From contig CAVWRJ010000013.1 of assembly GCA_963757335.1 (NCBI GenBank), positions 1-64,000 on the forward strand: a stretch of 64,000 bases of DNA, read 5' to 3'. Shown here piece by piece: positions 7,171 through 15,654 of this stretch. Source of the stretch: DASQPA01 sp963757335 (GTDB lineage Bacteria; Acidobacteriota; Thermoanaerobaculia; Multivoradales; UBA5704). A program made the translations under genes and the position numbers. The notes under the pieces were generated by a model. That model was not told where the DNA came from. It did no database searches and saw only the letters and a program-made list of their open reading frames with translations. Numbering within the stretch: the stretch's first letter is position 1; each line of letters starts with the position of its first letter.

Positions 7171-9584
7171 GCAAGCCGCCGGGGGAGCAGCCCGAAGAGG
7201 CGATCAAGATCCCCGACGTACTGCCCGTGTTGCCACTCAAGGACACGGTGATTTTTCCTTACATCATCCTGCCGCTCTCGGTGGGGCGCGACAAAAGCGT
7301 CCTGGCGGTCGACAGAGCGCTCGCCGAGAGCCGCGTCATCATGCTCGTGGCGCAGAAGGACGGCGCCAACGACAACCCGGGCGAGGCCGATCTCTACAGC
7401 GTCGGCACCGCGGCCGTCATCATGCGGATGTTGAAGCTCCCCGACGGCCGTATCCGCATCCTCGTCCAGGGCTTGGCGCGCGCCAAAGTCGAGCACATCA
7501 GCCAGATCGATCCCTACCTGCAGGCGAAGATCGAACGCATCGAGGAGCCGCCAGCGGGCGAGCGCAGCCTGGAGATCGAAGCCCTGGTGCGGAGCGTCAA
7601 GGAGAGCCTCGACCGCGCGGTGACGCTCGGCAAGGGGATCTCGCCCGAGGTGATGGTGATCGCCGCCAACCTGGAGGACGCCGGCCGCCTGGCCGACCTC
7701 GCGGCCTCCAATCTCGATTTGAAGCCCGAGGAGGCGCAGGGGATCCTGGAGACGATCCATCCGATCGACCGCCTGAAGAAGGTGAGCGATCTCCTGGCGC
7801 GCGAGATCCAGGTGCTCACCATGCAGCAGGAGATCTCGTCCCAGGCGCGCGGCGAGATGGACCGGAGCCAGCGCGAGTATTTCCTCCGTCAGCAGTTGAA
7901 AGCCATCCAGCAGGAGCTGGGAGAAGGCGAGGAGCTGTCGGAGGAGATCGCCAATTACCGCAAGCTCGCCGAGGATAAAAAGCTTTCGGACGAGGCGAAA
8001 GAGGAGCTCGAGCGGCAGGTGAAAAGGCTCGAGCGGAGCCACCCGGAGAGCGCCGAGACGCAGATCATCCGCACCTATCTGGACTGGTTGACGGCGCTCC
8101 CCTGGCAGACCTATTCCGACGACAACCTGGACCTCGATCACGCCCAGCAGGTCCTCGACGAGGACCACTATGACTTGGAGAAGGTCAAGGAGCGCATCCT
8201 CGAATATCTGGCCGTCCGCAAGCTGAAAAAGGACACCCGCGGGCCCATCCTCTGCTTCGTCGGGCCGCCGGGCGTCGGCAAGACCTCGCTCGGGCGCTCG
8301 ATCGCGCGCTCGCTCGGCCGCCAGTTCGTCCGCATCTCGCTGGGCGGCGTGCGCGACGAGGCCGAGGTCCGCGGCCACCGCCGTACCTACGTCGGTGCGC
8401 TCCCCGGACGGATCGTCCAGGGGATCCGCCAGGCCGGAATGAGCAATCCGGTGTTCGTCTTGGACGAGATCGACAAGATCGGCGCCGACTACCGGGGCGA
8501 CCCCTCCTCGGCGCTTTTGGAAGTGCTCGACCCGGAGCAGAATTTCAGTTTCGTCGATCACTACCTCGGACTCGCCTACGATCTCTCGAAAGTGATGTTC
8601 ATCGCCACGGCGAACCTCTTGGAACCTGTCCAGCCAGCCTTCCTCGATCGCATGGAGGTGATCCGGCTCTCCGGCTACACCGAGGAGGAGAAGCTCCGCA
8701 TTGCCCGGACGCACCTGATCCCCAAGCAGGTAAAAGAGAACGGAATCGACGACACCCGCATCGATTTCACCGACGACGGGATCAAGAGCATCATCTCCGG
8801 CTATACCAAGGAGGCGGGCCTCCGCAATCTTGAGCGTGAGCTCGCCGCCATCTGCCGCAAGGTCGCCGTCTCGGTGGCGCGGGGGGGCGAAGGCCAGACG
8901 GTGATCGATCCCGCCAAGGTCGAGGAGCTCCTGGGACCCAGAAAGCACTTCAGCGAAGAGCTGCTCGACCGCGACCGCGTGGGGGTGGCGACCGGCCTCG
9001 CCTGGACCGCGGTGGGCGGCGACCTCCTCTTCATCGAGGTCGTGGCGGTGCCCGGCAAGGGGCAGCTCCTCTTGACCGGGCAACTGGGTGACGTGATGAA
9101 GGAGTCTGCCCAGGCGGCGCTCTCCTACGCCCGCGCCTTTGCCGGCAGCAGCAACGGCCCGGGCCTCGCCGAGGACTACTTCGCGAAGCACGACATCCAC
9201 GTCCACGTGCCGGCCGGCTCGATCCCCAAGGACGGCCCCTCGGCGGGGATCACGATCGGCACCGCCATTCTCTCGGTGATCACCAACCGGCCAATCAACC
9301 GGCGGGTCGCGATGACCGGCGAGATCACTCTCCGCGGTGACATCCTGCCCATCGGCGGCCTCAAGGAGAAGGTCCTGGCCGCCAAGCTCGCGGGCATTCA
9401 CACGGTGATCGTCCCCAAGCTCAACCGGCGCGATCTGGTCGAGATTCCGGAGACGATCAAGAAGGATCTGGCCTTCCATTTCGTCGATCACATGGACGAG
9501 GTCCTGAAGATCGCCCTCCTCGAAGTCGATCTCCACGCCGCCGCCACCGCCGTAGAGACCGAACGCCAGACCACCACGGTCTAA
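7167..9584 (+). CDS. lon: ATP-dependent protease Lon
   Basis: An 805-aa Lon (LonA type) with all parts in order: the N-terminal substrate-binding domain (about 15-210), the AAA+ module with Walker A GPPGVGKT (about 366-373), the Walker B-like VFVLDEIDKIG, and the C-terminal protease domain with the catalytic Ser in KDGPSAG (about residue 692) and the catalytic Lys in GLKEKVLAAK. Length matches typical bacterial Lon. It degrades misfolded and regulatory proteins in the cytoplasm. It is coupled to hsp20 by a 4-bp overlap. No HrcA/CIRCE-type element was seen within the operon. Confidence 0.97.
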   Translation: MSKPPGEQPEEAIKIPDVLPVLPLKDTVIFPYIILPLSVGRDKSVLAVDRALAESRVIMLVAQKDGANDNPGEADLYSVGTAAVIMRMLKLPDGRIRILVQGLARAKVEHISQIDPYLQAKIERIEEPPAGERSLEIEALVRSVKESLDRAVTLGKGISPEVMVIAANLEDAGRLADLAASNLDLKPEEAQGILETIHPIDRLKKVSDLLAREIQVLTMQQEISSQARGEMDRSQREYFLRQQLKAIQQELGEGEELSEEIANYRKLAEDKKLSDEAKEELERQVKRLERSHPESAETQIIRTYLDWLTALPWQTYSDDNLDLDHAQQVLDEDHYDLEKVKERILEYLAVRKLKKDTRGPILCFVGPPGVGKTSLGRSIARSLGRQFVRISLGGVRDEAEVRGHRRTYVGALPGRIVQGIRQAGMSNPVFVLDEIDKIGADYRGDPSSALLEVLDPEQNFSFVDHYLGLAYDLSKVMFIATANLLEPVQPAFLDRMEVIRLSGYTEEEKLRIARTHLIPKQVKENGIDDTRIDFTDDGIKSIISGYTKEAGLRNLERELAAICRKVAVSVARGGEGQTVIDPAKVEELLGPRKHFSEELLDRDRVGVATGLAWTAVGGDLLFIEVVAVPGKGQLLLTGQLGDVMKESAQAALSYARAFAGSSNGPGLAEDYFAKHDIHVHVPAGSIPKDGPSAGITIGTAILSVITNRPINRRVAMTGEITLRGDILPIGGLKEKVLAAKLAGIHTVIVPKLNRRDLVEIPETIKKDLAFHFVDHMDEVLKIALLEVDLHAAATAVETERQTTTV

Positions 9585-9593
9585 GATCGGCTC

Positions 9594-10607
9594 TTGCAGA
9601 CGAGCTCCGAGGACCGGCTGCTCTCCTGGCTCCGCCGCCAGATCGCGCACCAGTCGGGAGAGACGCTTTTGGGCGACGACGCCGCCGTCCTCCCCGCACG
9701 CTCTTTCGCGATTACCGTCGACAGCCAGGTCGCCGGTGTTCACTTCCCGGAAGACCTCCCCGCGCCCATGCTCGCTAAACGGCTCCTCGCCGTCAACCTC
9801 TCCGACCTGGCCGCCACCGGCGCCCAGCCGGCCTATGGCTTCCTCGCCCTCTCCGCCACGGAAGGTTTCGATCACCGGAGTTTCTTCAAAGCCTTTCTGG
9901 TCGCCTGCCGCAAGTTCGGGGTACGGCTCGCGGGGGGTGATCTGGCCCGCCAGCCAAGCGCGACGACCGCCACTCTCACCCTCCTCGGCACGCGCCCGCG
10001 CGGCGGCCGCTTCCTGCGTCGCGCGGACGCCCGCGCCGGGGACGGGCTATGGCTCTCGGGCACCGTCGGCGAATCGGCCGCCGGGCGCTATGTGATCGCT
10101 GGCGGCACGCGATTCGACGGCAGAAAGGTTCTGCTTCCCGAAGCCCTGAACGTTCCCGGCCTCCAGGCGGCGGCGCGGCGGGCTGTCCGCCGCCATCTCC
10201 TGCCGGAGCCGCACTTGGCGATCGGCCGCTGGCTCGGCCGGCAGCCGCGCGCTGCGGCGATCGATCTCTCGGACGGCCTCGCCCTCGATCTCTCAAGGCT
10301 CTGCAGGGAAAGCGGGGTGGGGGCCGAGGTGAACGCCGCGGAGTTGCCGCTTTCCCCTCGTTTTGAGGAGCTCTGCCGGGCGATCGATCGCGATCCGGAG
10401 AAGCTCGCCCTGGGCGGCGGAGAGGATTACGTCCTTCTGTTTACCCTCCCTCCCGGCCGGCGCCCGCCCGGAGATTCTCTCTGCAAGCGGATCGGCACGA
10501 TCAATTGCGACCGCCGGCTCTGCCTCGTCCGCCGCGATCGGAGCGAGGATCTGCCGGTCCTCGGCTGGGATCACCTCGCTACTCCAGAAAAGAGCAAGAC
10601 AGAATAA
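9594..10607 (+). CDS. thiL: Thiamine-phosphate kinase ThiL
   Basis: Catalyses ATP-dependent phosphorylation of thiamine phosphate to thiamine diphosphate. The 337-aa AIR-synthase-fold protein shows LLGDDAAVL, the VNLSDLAATGA motif and SDGLALDL, all typical of ThiL. The start is TTG at 9594, ten bases after the lon stop, and gives the expected N-terminus (SSEDRLLSWL). It is the last gene of the run. No TPP riboswitch is seen. Confidence 0.93.
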   Translation: MQTSSEDRLLSWLRRQIAHQSGETLLGDDAAVLPARSFAITVDSQVAGVHFPEDLPAPMLAKRLLAVNLSDLAATGAQPAYGFLALSATEGFDHRSFFKAFLVACRKFGVRLAGGDLARQPSATTATLTLLGTRPRGGRFLRRADARAGDGLWLSGTVGESAAGRYVIAGGTRFDGRKVLLPEALNVPGLQAAARRAVRRHLLPEPHLAIGRWLGRQPRAAAIDLSDGLALDLSRLCRESGVGAEVNAAELPLSPRFEELCRAIDRDPEKLALGGGEDYVLLFTLPPGRRPPGDSLCKRIGTINCDRRLCLVRRDRSEDLPVLGWDHLATPEKSKTE

Positions 10608-10612
10608 AAAAA

Positions 10613-10638
10613 GGCCCCGCCTCCGGAGAGGCGGGGCC
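10613..10638 (-). terminator. Rho-independent terminator of the double-HTH gene
   Basis: A perfect 11-bp GC stem (GGCCCCGCCTC / GAGGCGGGGCC) with a CGGA loop. On the minus strand it is followed by a run of seven U, so it terminates the gene at 10662-11555. It lies just 5 nt after the thiL stop codon and could also slow plus-strand transcription. Confidence 0.85.
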
Positions 10639-10661
10639 TTCGAACGGCGATCGTTCGCTCT

Positions 10662-11555
10662 CTAACGGAAGAGCTTCTGCAAGGTCTGGGCGAGACCGCG
10701 GAAACGCTTCTCGATCTCCTGCTGCGATTTTTCGATCGCCTTGATCCGCTGCGCGAGACCGCTCGTGTCACCCGAGGCGACAGCACGTCCACCGGCGCCA
10801 GCGGCACCACGGCCAGCGGCGGCGCGGCCGCTGCCCGCGGGACGGCCGGGCTTGCGTCCGCCGCGACCGCTCTCCAGACGTAACTCGCGGAAAACGTCGA
10901 CCGCCTGGGGATAGAAACGCCGCGCCCGGCCCTTGCCCTCGTGCGGCAGGCGATCGGAGTGCAGCCGCACGTAGCGCACCAGGGTCGGATAGGAAATCCC
11001 GGTCTGCTCGCTGATCTGGGTGAGAGTCATGAGATTGCCGGATTTTCCCGACGCTCCCGAAGTTCCCGTTCCGGCCGTTCCCTTGTTCTTGCTCTTGCTC
11101 CCGGGCGGGCGACCCCGGCGCGCCGCCGGCTTCTCCACGGCAGTCGGGGCGGCAGGGACCGTGGCGCGCTTACCGGCCGGACGGCCGGGACGACGCGCGG
11201 GCCTTCCCGGACCACGGCCACGGGTGCCCTGGCTATCCGCGGCGGCCGCGGCCTTCCGGCCACTGCCGGTCGCCCGGCCCCGGCGAGCGGGCGTCCCGCT
11301 GGCAGCCGCGGCGGAAGCGTCCTTGCGCGGCCGGCCACGACGACCGATGTTCTCGTTACGAATCTCGTCGAACACCGGCAGCGCGCTCTCGGGATAGCGC
11401 TGTTTACGGCCGCTGCCGACAGAGGGGATGCGCCCCTGATAGAGCTTCTTGTAGCGCTGCAGCGTGGGCATCGAGATCCCGGTCTTCGACGATATGTCGG
11501 ACAGGGTGAAGAGCTTGTCCTCGCCCGCCTCGCGCTGAGTATCGGCTTCAGCCAT
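10662..11555 (-). CDS. DNA-binding protein with two MerR-type HTH domains joined by AT-hook-like linker
   Basis: A 297-aa basic protein. HTH 1 covers about residues 15-65 (FTLSDISSKTGISMPTLQRY) and HTH 2 about 174-225 (MTLTQISEQTGISYPTLVRY); the two are clearly duplicated. Between and after them lie several AT-hook-like cores (RGRPRK, GRPARRPGRPAGK, RRGRPPGSK, RKPGRPAGSG) in Ala/Gly/Arg-rich sequence. The last 30 residues look like a short coiled coil, perhaps for oligomerisation. The start is ATG 11555 with GGAGG upstream. A role as regulator or nucleoid-associated protein is inferred. It has its own strong promoter and terminator. Confidence 0.8.
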   Translation of the reverse strand: MAEADTQREAGEDKLFTLSDISSKTGISMPTLQRYKKLYQGRIPSVGSGRKQRYPESALPVFDEIRNENIGRRGRPRKDASAAAASGTPARRGRATGSGRKAAAAADSQGTRGRGPGRPARRPGRPAGKRATVPAAPTAVEKPAARRGRPPGSKSKNKGTAGTGTSGASGKSGNLMTLTQISEQTGISYPTLVRYVRLHSDRLPHEGKGRARRFYPQAVDVFRELRLESGRGGRKPGRPAGSGRAAAGRGAAGAGGRAVASGDTSGLAQRIKAIEKSQQEIEKRFRGLAQTLQKLFR

Positions 11556-11618
11556 TGATTTCCTTAGCCTCCTGTATGTTTGATCCAAATGGATTAGACG
11601 TCTTTCTGAGACGGGACC

Positions 11619-11647
11619 ATTATCAAAAAAGGGATGCGAAAAGTCAA
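11619..11647 (-). promoter_or_regulatory. Sigma-70 promoter of the double-HTH gene
   Basis: On the minus strand TTGACT (11647-11642) and GATAAT (11624-11619) are 17 bp apart, a near-consensus promoter with a T-rich spacer. The predicted start is near 11612, leaving a 57-nt leader before ATG 11555. The region is strikingly AT-rich for this genome. Confidence 0.75.
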
Positions 11648-11724
11648 TAGTTCTCGTTCGTAGATGACAAAAAGACTAATGGCGGTCGGACTCGTCGATG
11701 CTTACGGAAGACTCGTTCCTGGCA

Positions 11725-11730
11725 TACAAT
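11725..11730 (+). promoter_or_regulatory. -10 box for probable leaderless msrC transcript
   Basis: TACAAT ends 7 nt before ATG 11738 and no Shine-Dalgarno sequence is present. A weak TTACGG lies 17 bp upstream at 11702-11707. Transcription would start at or next to the A of the start codon. Confidence 0.5.
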
Positions 11731-11737
11731 CCACGCC

Positions 11738-12235
11738 ATGAACGCGGATCAGAAGAGGCATCTCTACGCTCAAACCCTTCTGGAGCTCAAAAGCGTCCTC
11801 CTTGGGATCGATGACTCGATCACCGTGATGGCGACCGCCGCCGCCGTCCTCTTCGGCAAAATTCCCCATGCGAGTTGGGCCGGTTTCTATCGCGTGGTGG
11901 CGCCGCGGCTCCTCCGCGTCGGCCCCTACCAGGGCGGGATCGGTTGCCTGGAGATCCCGTTCGATCGCGGCGTCTGCGGCGCCGCCGCGCGGCTGCGACA
12001 GACGCAGGTGGTAGAAGACGTCAACGCATTTCCCGGCCACATCGCCTGCGACTCCGCGGCACGCTCGGAGATCGTGGTGCCGATCTACGGGCCGGCGGGC
12101 GACCTGGTCGCGGTTCTGGACGTCGACTCCCACGAGCCGGCGGCGTTCGGCGAGATCGAGCGCGAGTTCCTGGAAAGGGTCGCTCTCGAGCTCCGCCCCT
12201 GCCTGGGAACCAACACCGCCGCCTGGAGCGTGTGA
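11738..12235 (+). CDS. msrC: Free methionine-(R)-sulfoxide reductase (GAF-domain, MsrC/fRMsr)
   Basis: Reduces free L-methionine-(R)-sulfoxide in the cytoplasm. The 165-aa protein is a single GAF domain. Its three active-site cysteines C70, C80 and C104 have the same 10- and 24-residue spacing as C84, C94 and C118 of the E. coli enzyme, and the surrounding segments (GGIGCLEIPFDRGVCGAAA and HIACDSAARSEIVVP) match the family. It probably starts on a leaderless mRNA. It converges on the sigma-54 regulator; both stop codons lie in one palindrome. Confidence 0.92.
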   Translation: MNADQKRHLYAQTLLELKSVLLGIDDSITVMATAAAVLFGKIPHASWAGFYRVVAPRLLRVGPYQGGIGCLEIPFDRGVCGAAARLRQTQVVEDVNAFPGHIACDSAARSEIVVPIYGPAGDLVAVLDVDSHEPAAFGEIEREFLERVALELRPCLGTNTAAWSV

Positions 12236-12251
12236 TCGCTCGAGCGATCAC
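12232..12251. terminator. 20-bp perfect palindrome spanning two convergent stop codons
   Basis: GTGATCGCTC is followed directly by its reverse complement GAGCGATCAC. The palindrome contains the TGA of msrC (12233-12235) and the TGA of the opposing regulator gene (12248-12250). It can fold on either transcript but has no U-tract, so its terminator role is inferred from position. Confidence 0.55.
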
Positions 12252-15200
12252 GACAGCCGGAGCTGGCGCGCCAAATAGGAGAGCCCCTGGCGGGAGAGCC
12301 CCAGCCGGCGGGCGGCTTCGGCCTGATTGCCGCGGCAGGCGGCGAGCTCTTCGATCAACAGCTGGCGACGGTAGTCTTCGATCTTCCGGTGATAGCTGCC
12401 TTCCTCTCCCGCGCTTACGGCGCTGTCCGGCGGCTCCGGCAGGCCGAGGTGCTCGGGCTCGATGATGCCGCCGCCGGCCAGGGCGGCCGCCACGGCGAGG
12501 ACGTTCTCGAGCTCGCGAACGTTGCCGGGAAAGGGATGGGCGAGGAGGAGCTCCCGGGCCCGCCGCGAAAGGGTGGGGACGAAGCCCGGTCCGCGCTGCC
12601 GGGCCAGGCAGTGCTCGGCGAGGAGGAGAATATCGTCGCCCCGCTCGCGGAGCGGCGGCAGCTCGACGCTCCCCACCTTGAGGCGATAGAAGAGGTCCTC
12701 CCGGAAGGTGCCGGCCGCCACCGCCGCCGCCAGGTCCCGGTGGGTGGCCGCGACCACCCGCACGTCGACCCGCCGCGGCAGGCTCTCCCCCACCCGCCGC
12801 ACCTCCCGCTCCTGGAGGACCCGGAGGAGCATCCCCTGGGCCGCCACCGGCAGGTCGCCGAGCTCGTCCAGGAAGACCGTCCCTCGCTGAGCGGTCTCGA
12901 AGACCCCGGCGCGGTCCTTGTCGGCGCCGGTGAACGCCCCGCGCACGTGGCCGAAGAGGTCGGAGAGGAGCAGGCTCTCCCCCAGGGCGGCGCAGTTGAC
13001 CGCCACGAACGGCCCCGCGGCCCGGGGGCTCGTACGGTGGACCAGGCGCGCCGCCAGCTCCTTGCCGGTGCCGGTCTCGCCGAGGACGAGGACGGTCAGG
13101 TCGCGCGGCGCGAGGCGGGCCAGCCGCTCCAGAGCGCTCTTGAGGGCGGGGCTCTCCCCTACCAGGCCGCCGGCCCGCGGGGGGGAGACCGCCGCGGCGG
13201 CGGCGGCCGGCGGGGGGGCTCGTTCTGTTGCTCGCGCCACTCCCGGCGAAAGAGGGCGAAGAGAGCGGCGAGAGCGGCGTCGACGGCCGGCGCCCTGAGG
13301 ACCAACCGGCCGTTCTCCACCTCCGCCCGGAGCTCCGCGTCCCCGCCGCTCCCGGTGAGGAGGACCCGTTCCCCAACGCCGGTCTCCAGGCTGATCGAGG
13401 CCTCGGGGTAGCCGGCGGCCCGGAAGAGAGCGGCGAGGGCCGCCGGGGCGCCTGGAGCTGCCGGGTCTTCTGGGTCGGCAGGCGGGTCGAGATAGGCGGC
13501 GAGGGCCCGCCAGGGCCCCTCCTCCCCGGCCTCCAGGCGCTCGGCGAGGAGCCCGGAGCCGGTCCGGCGGAGGGCGGCGACGGCGGCGCGCCGGTGTTCG
13601 GCGGGCACGGTGCCCGGAGCGACGCTCTCGAGGTCGAAGACGAGCCGGGCAGCGCGGTAGGGGTCGATCCCCGCCAGCGCCTCCCAGGCCGGCGGCTCCA
13701 GGCGCTCGCCGGCGAGGGCGGCTCGCCAGAGGGTACCGAGCGGGGTGCCGGCCGCCTCACGGAGGGCCGCCTCGCGGTCGCCGGCATGGGCCCAGAGGGC
13801 GGGGCGCTCCTCCGGTTCGAGCTCGGCGCGGGCGGCCGGGGTGGTCGCCGCCAGCTCCAGGGCGGCCTCCGCGCTCCGCCCCAGCCAGCCCAGGGCGCGC
13901 GCGGCCAGGGTGTGGAGCTCGGCCCGCCGCCAGTCGCTACCGGCGGCATCGAGCTGGCGGAGAGCCTCGCGGCAGAGGGTGAGGGCGGCTCCCGGGTGGC
14001 CGAGGACCAGCTCCAGACGGACCCACAGCTCGCTGTCCTGGGTCAGACCGCGCAGATTGCCGGCGAGCCGGTTCTCCGCCGTCGACTGCTCCAGGATCTC
14101 GCGCACCCCGGAAAGCTCGCCCCGCCGCAGCCGAATCTCGGCCAGATTGAAGAGGGCGAGGGTGGTCCGGCGCGGACCGTCGCAGCCGCCTAAGAGCCGC
14201 GCCGCGTGGCGGAAGGCGCGCTCGGCCCCGCGCAGGTCGCCCACCCCGGAACGGCCGATCCCCAGGTCGCTCCACAGCCCCGCCGCCTCATGGCGGGAGA
14301 GGTGGCGCCGGCTGCCCCCGAGGGCGCGGCCGAGGCTGGCGAGAACAACGTCGCTATCCCCCGCCGCGAGCGCCTCCAGGCCGCGCACCTGGTGCCAGCG
14401 CCAGGCGAGGGCAGGGTCGAGGCGAGCGGGGCCTGCCGCCTCCAGGTGGGCCGCCAGGCTGGCGAGGCTCGCCGCATCCTGCCGATCCCAGGCCGCTCCG
14501 GCGGCGAGGATGTGGGCCCGCAGGTGGAGGGGGCCTTCCGGAACTCCGCCGGTTGCGGCCAGAGCCCGCTCCACCCAGTCGCCGGCCCGCTCCGCGCCGG
14601 CCGGACCGCGGCTGTTGCCGAAGAGGCGGACCGCGACCTCCGCCGTTTCCAGGACCTCGGCCGGAGAGAGCGCCGCCGCGGCCAGCCGGCGCAGGCCGGT
14701 CCGCACGGCCCCCAGCTCGCCCAGCTGGTACAGGCAGCGCAGGCGGAGCACCGCCGCGGCCGGCGAGCGCAGGCCGGCGAGGGCGGCCTTGGCGCGGGCG
14801 AACCGCCCCCGGGCGTGGAGGAGCGCGGCCGCCGCCAGCCGCTCCTCCGGATTCGACGGTGCCGGCCCCTCGTCCTCCCAGAGGGCACGGGCGGCGGGCG
14901 AGGCGAGGAGCGACCGCAGCTCCTCGAAGCTCCGCGAGCGAGCGAGGAGCCGCGCCCGGCCGGGGCCGGGCCCCGCCACCCAGAGCTCCGCCCGGCTCCC
15001 CCTGGAGGGCTCGCCCGTCAGGCTGGCCGCCAAGCTGACTGCCAGGCTGGCGGCCAGAGTGGAACGGGCGGCGCCGAAGTCGGGCTCCCAGAGAAACGGG
15101 GCGGCCGCCAGAACCTGGCCCACCGCGGCGTCCGGCGAGAGGAGGGCGAGCGGCTGGCGCCAGGCGTCGAGGAGCGCCCGGGCCGCTCGCCGGGCCTCGC

Positions 15201-15522
15201 CGCGGCCGGGGATGGCGACGGCGCTGCCGAAGAGCACTCCGAGCAGATCCCGCAGCAGCTCCTGGGCCGGCCGCGGCGACCGCCCGGAGGCGACCCCGGC
15301 GACCAGCAGCTGGCCGGCCGGCCCCGCCCGGGCGCCGCTCCAGCCGGCGGCGAGATGCAGGCCGGCGTGCTCCAGGTGGGCGAGTAGGGCGCTCGCCTGG
15401 AGGAGCGCCGCCATTTTCTGGCGATCGGTCCAGCGCGCCGCGGCGAGCGGGACGGCGCCCGGGCAGTCCTCTAACGCCGGATGGAGCAGAGCTCCGGCCT
15501 CGATGAGCGCGAGCGCGGTCAT
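12248..15522 (-). CDS. Sigma-54-dependent transcriptional activator with long TPR-like sensor region (frameshift at about 13210)
   Basis: Read as one gene of about 1091 aa. The first 760 residues are Ala/Leu/Arg-rich helical repeats resembling TPR arrays, with no receiver domain. The C-terminal part is an AAA+ activator: GETGTGKE (Walker A), GAFTGA (the sigma-54 contact loop), FLDELGDLP (Walker B) and a Fis-type HTH at the end (GNQAEAARRLGLSRQGLSY). The two halves are in different frames and overlap at 13159-13240. Adding one C to the run of seven C (minus strand, about 13210) joins them into a Pro/Ala linker, so a deletion error is likely. Start ATG 15522. The signal sensed is unknown. Confidence 0.85.
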
Positions 15523-15654
15523 GGATGGAGGCCGTTTTATGGCACGAAGAACCGTCCGGCCGCAAACCTGCCTGCTTTGCGGCTACCCGGAAAAACGATT
15601 TTTACGTTCTAAGCGAATGGACCAGCTTTGAAGCCGCGCGGCGCGGAAAAAGGC

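Noticed and set aside
9585..9600. TPP riboswitch before thiL
   Set aside because: Only ten bases separate lon and thiL; there is no space for the structure.
6681..9875. Very long open frame (1064 codons) antisense to lon and hsp20
   Set aside because: It mirrors the codon pattern of the GC-rich lon gene on the other strand and has no recognisable domain; the sense strand encodes complete Hsp20 and Lon. Similar antisense frames elsewhere were dropped for the same reason.
15540..15600. Sigma-54 -24/-12 promoter before the sigma-54 regulator gene
   Set aside because: TGGCAC is present at 15540, but the required TTGC at proper spacing is absent, and it points away from the minus-strand gene.
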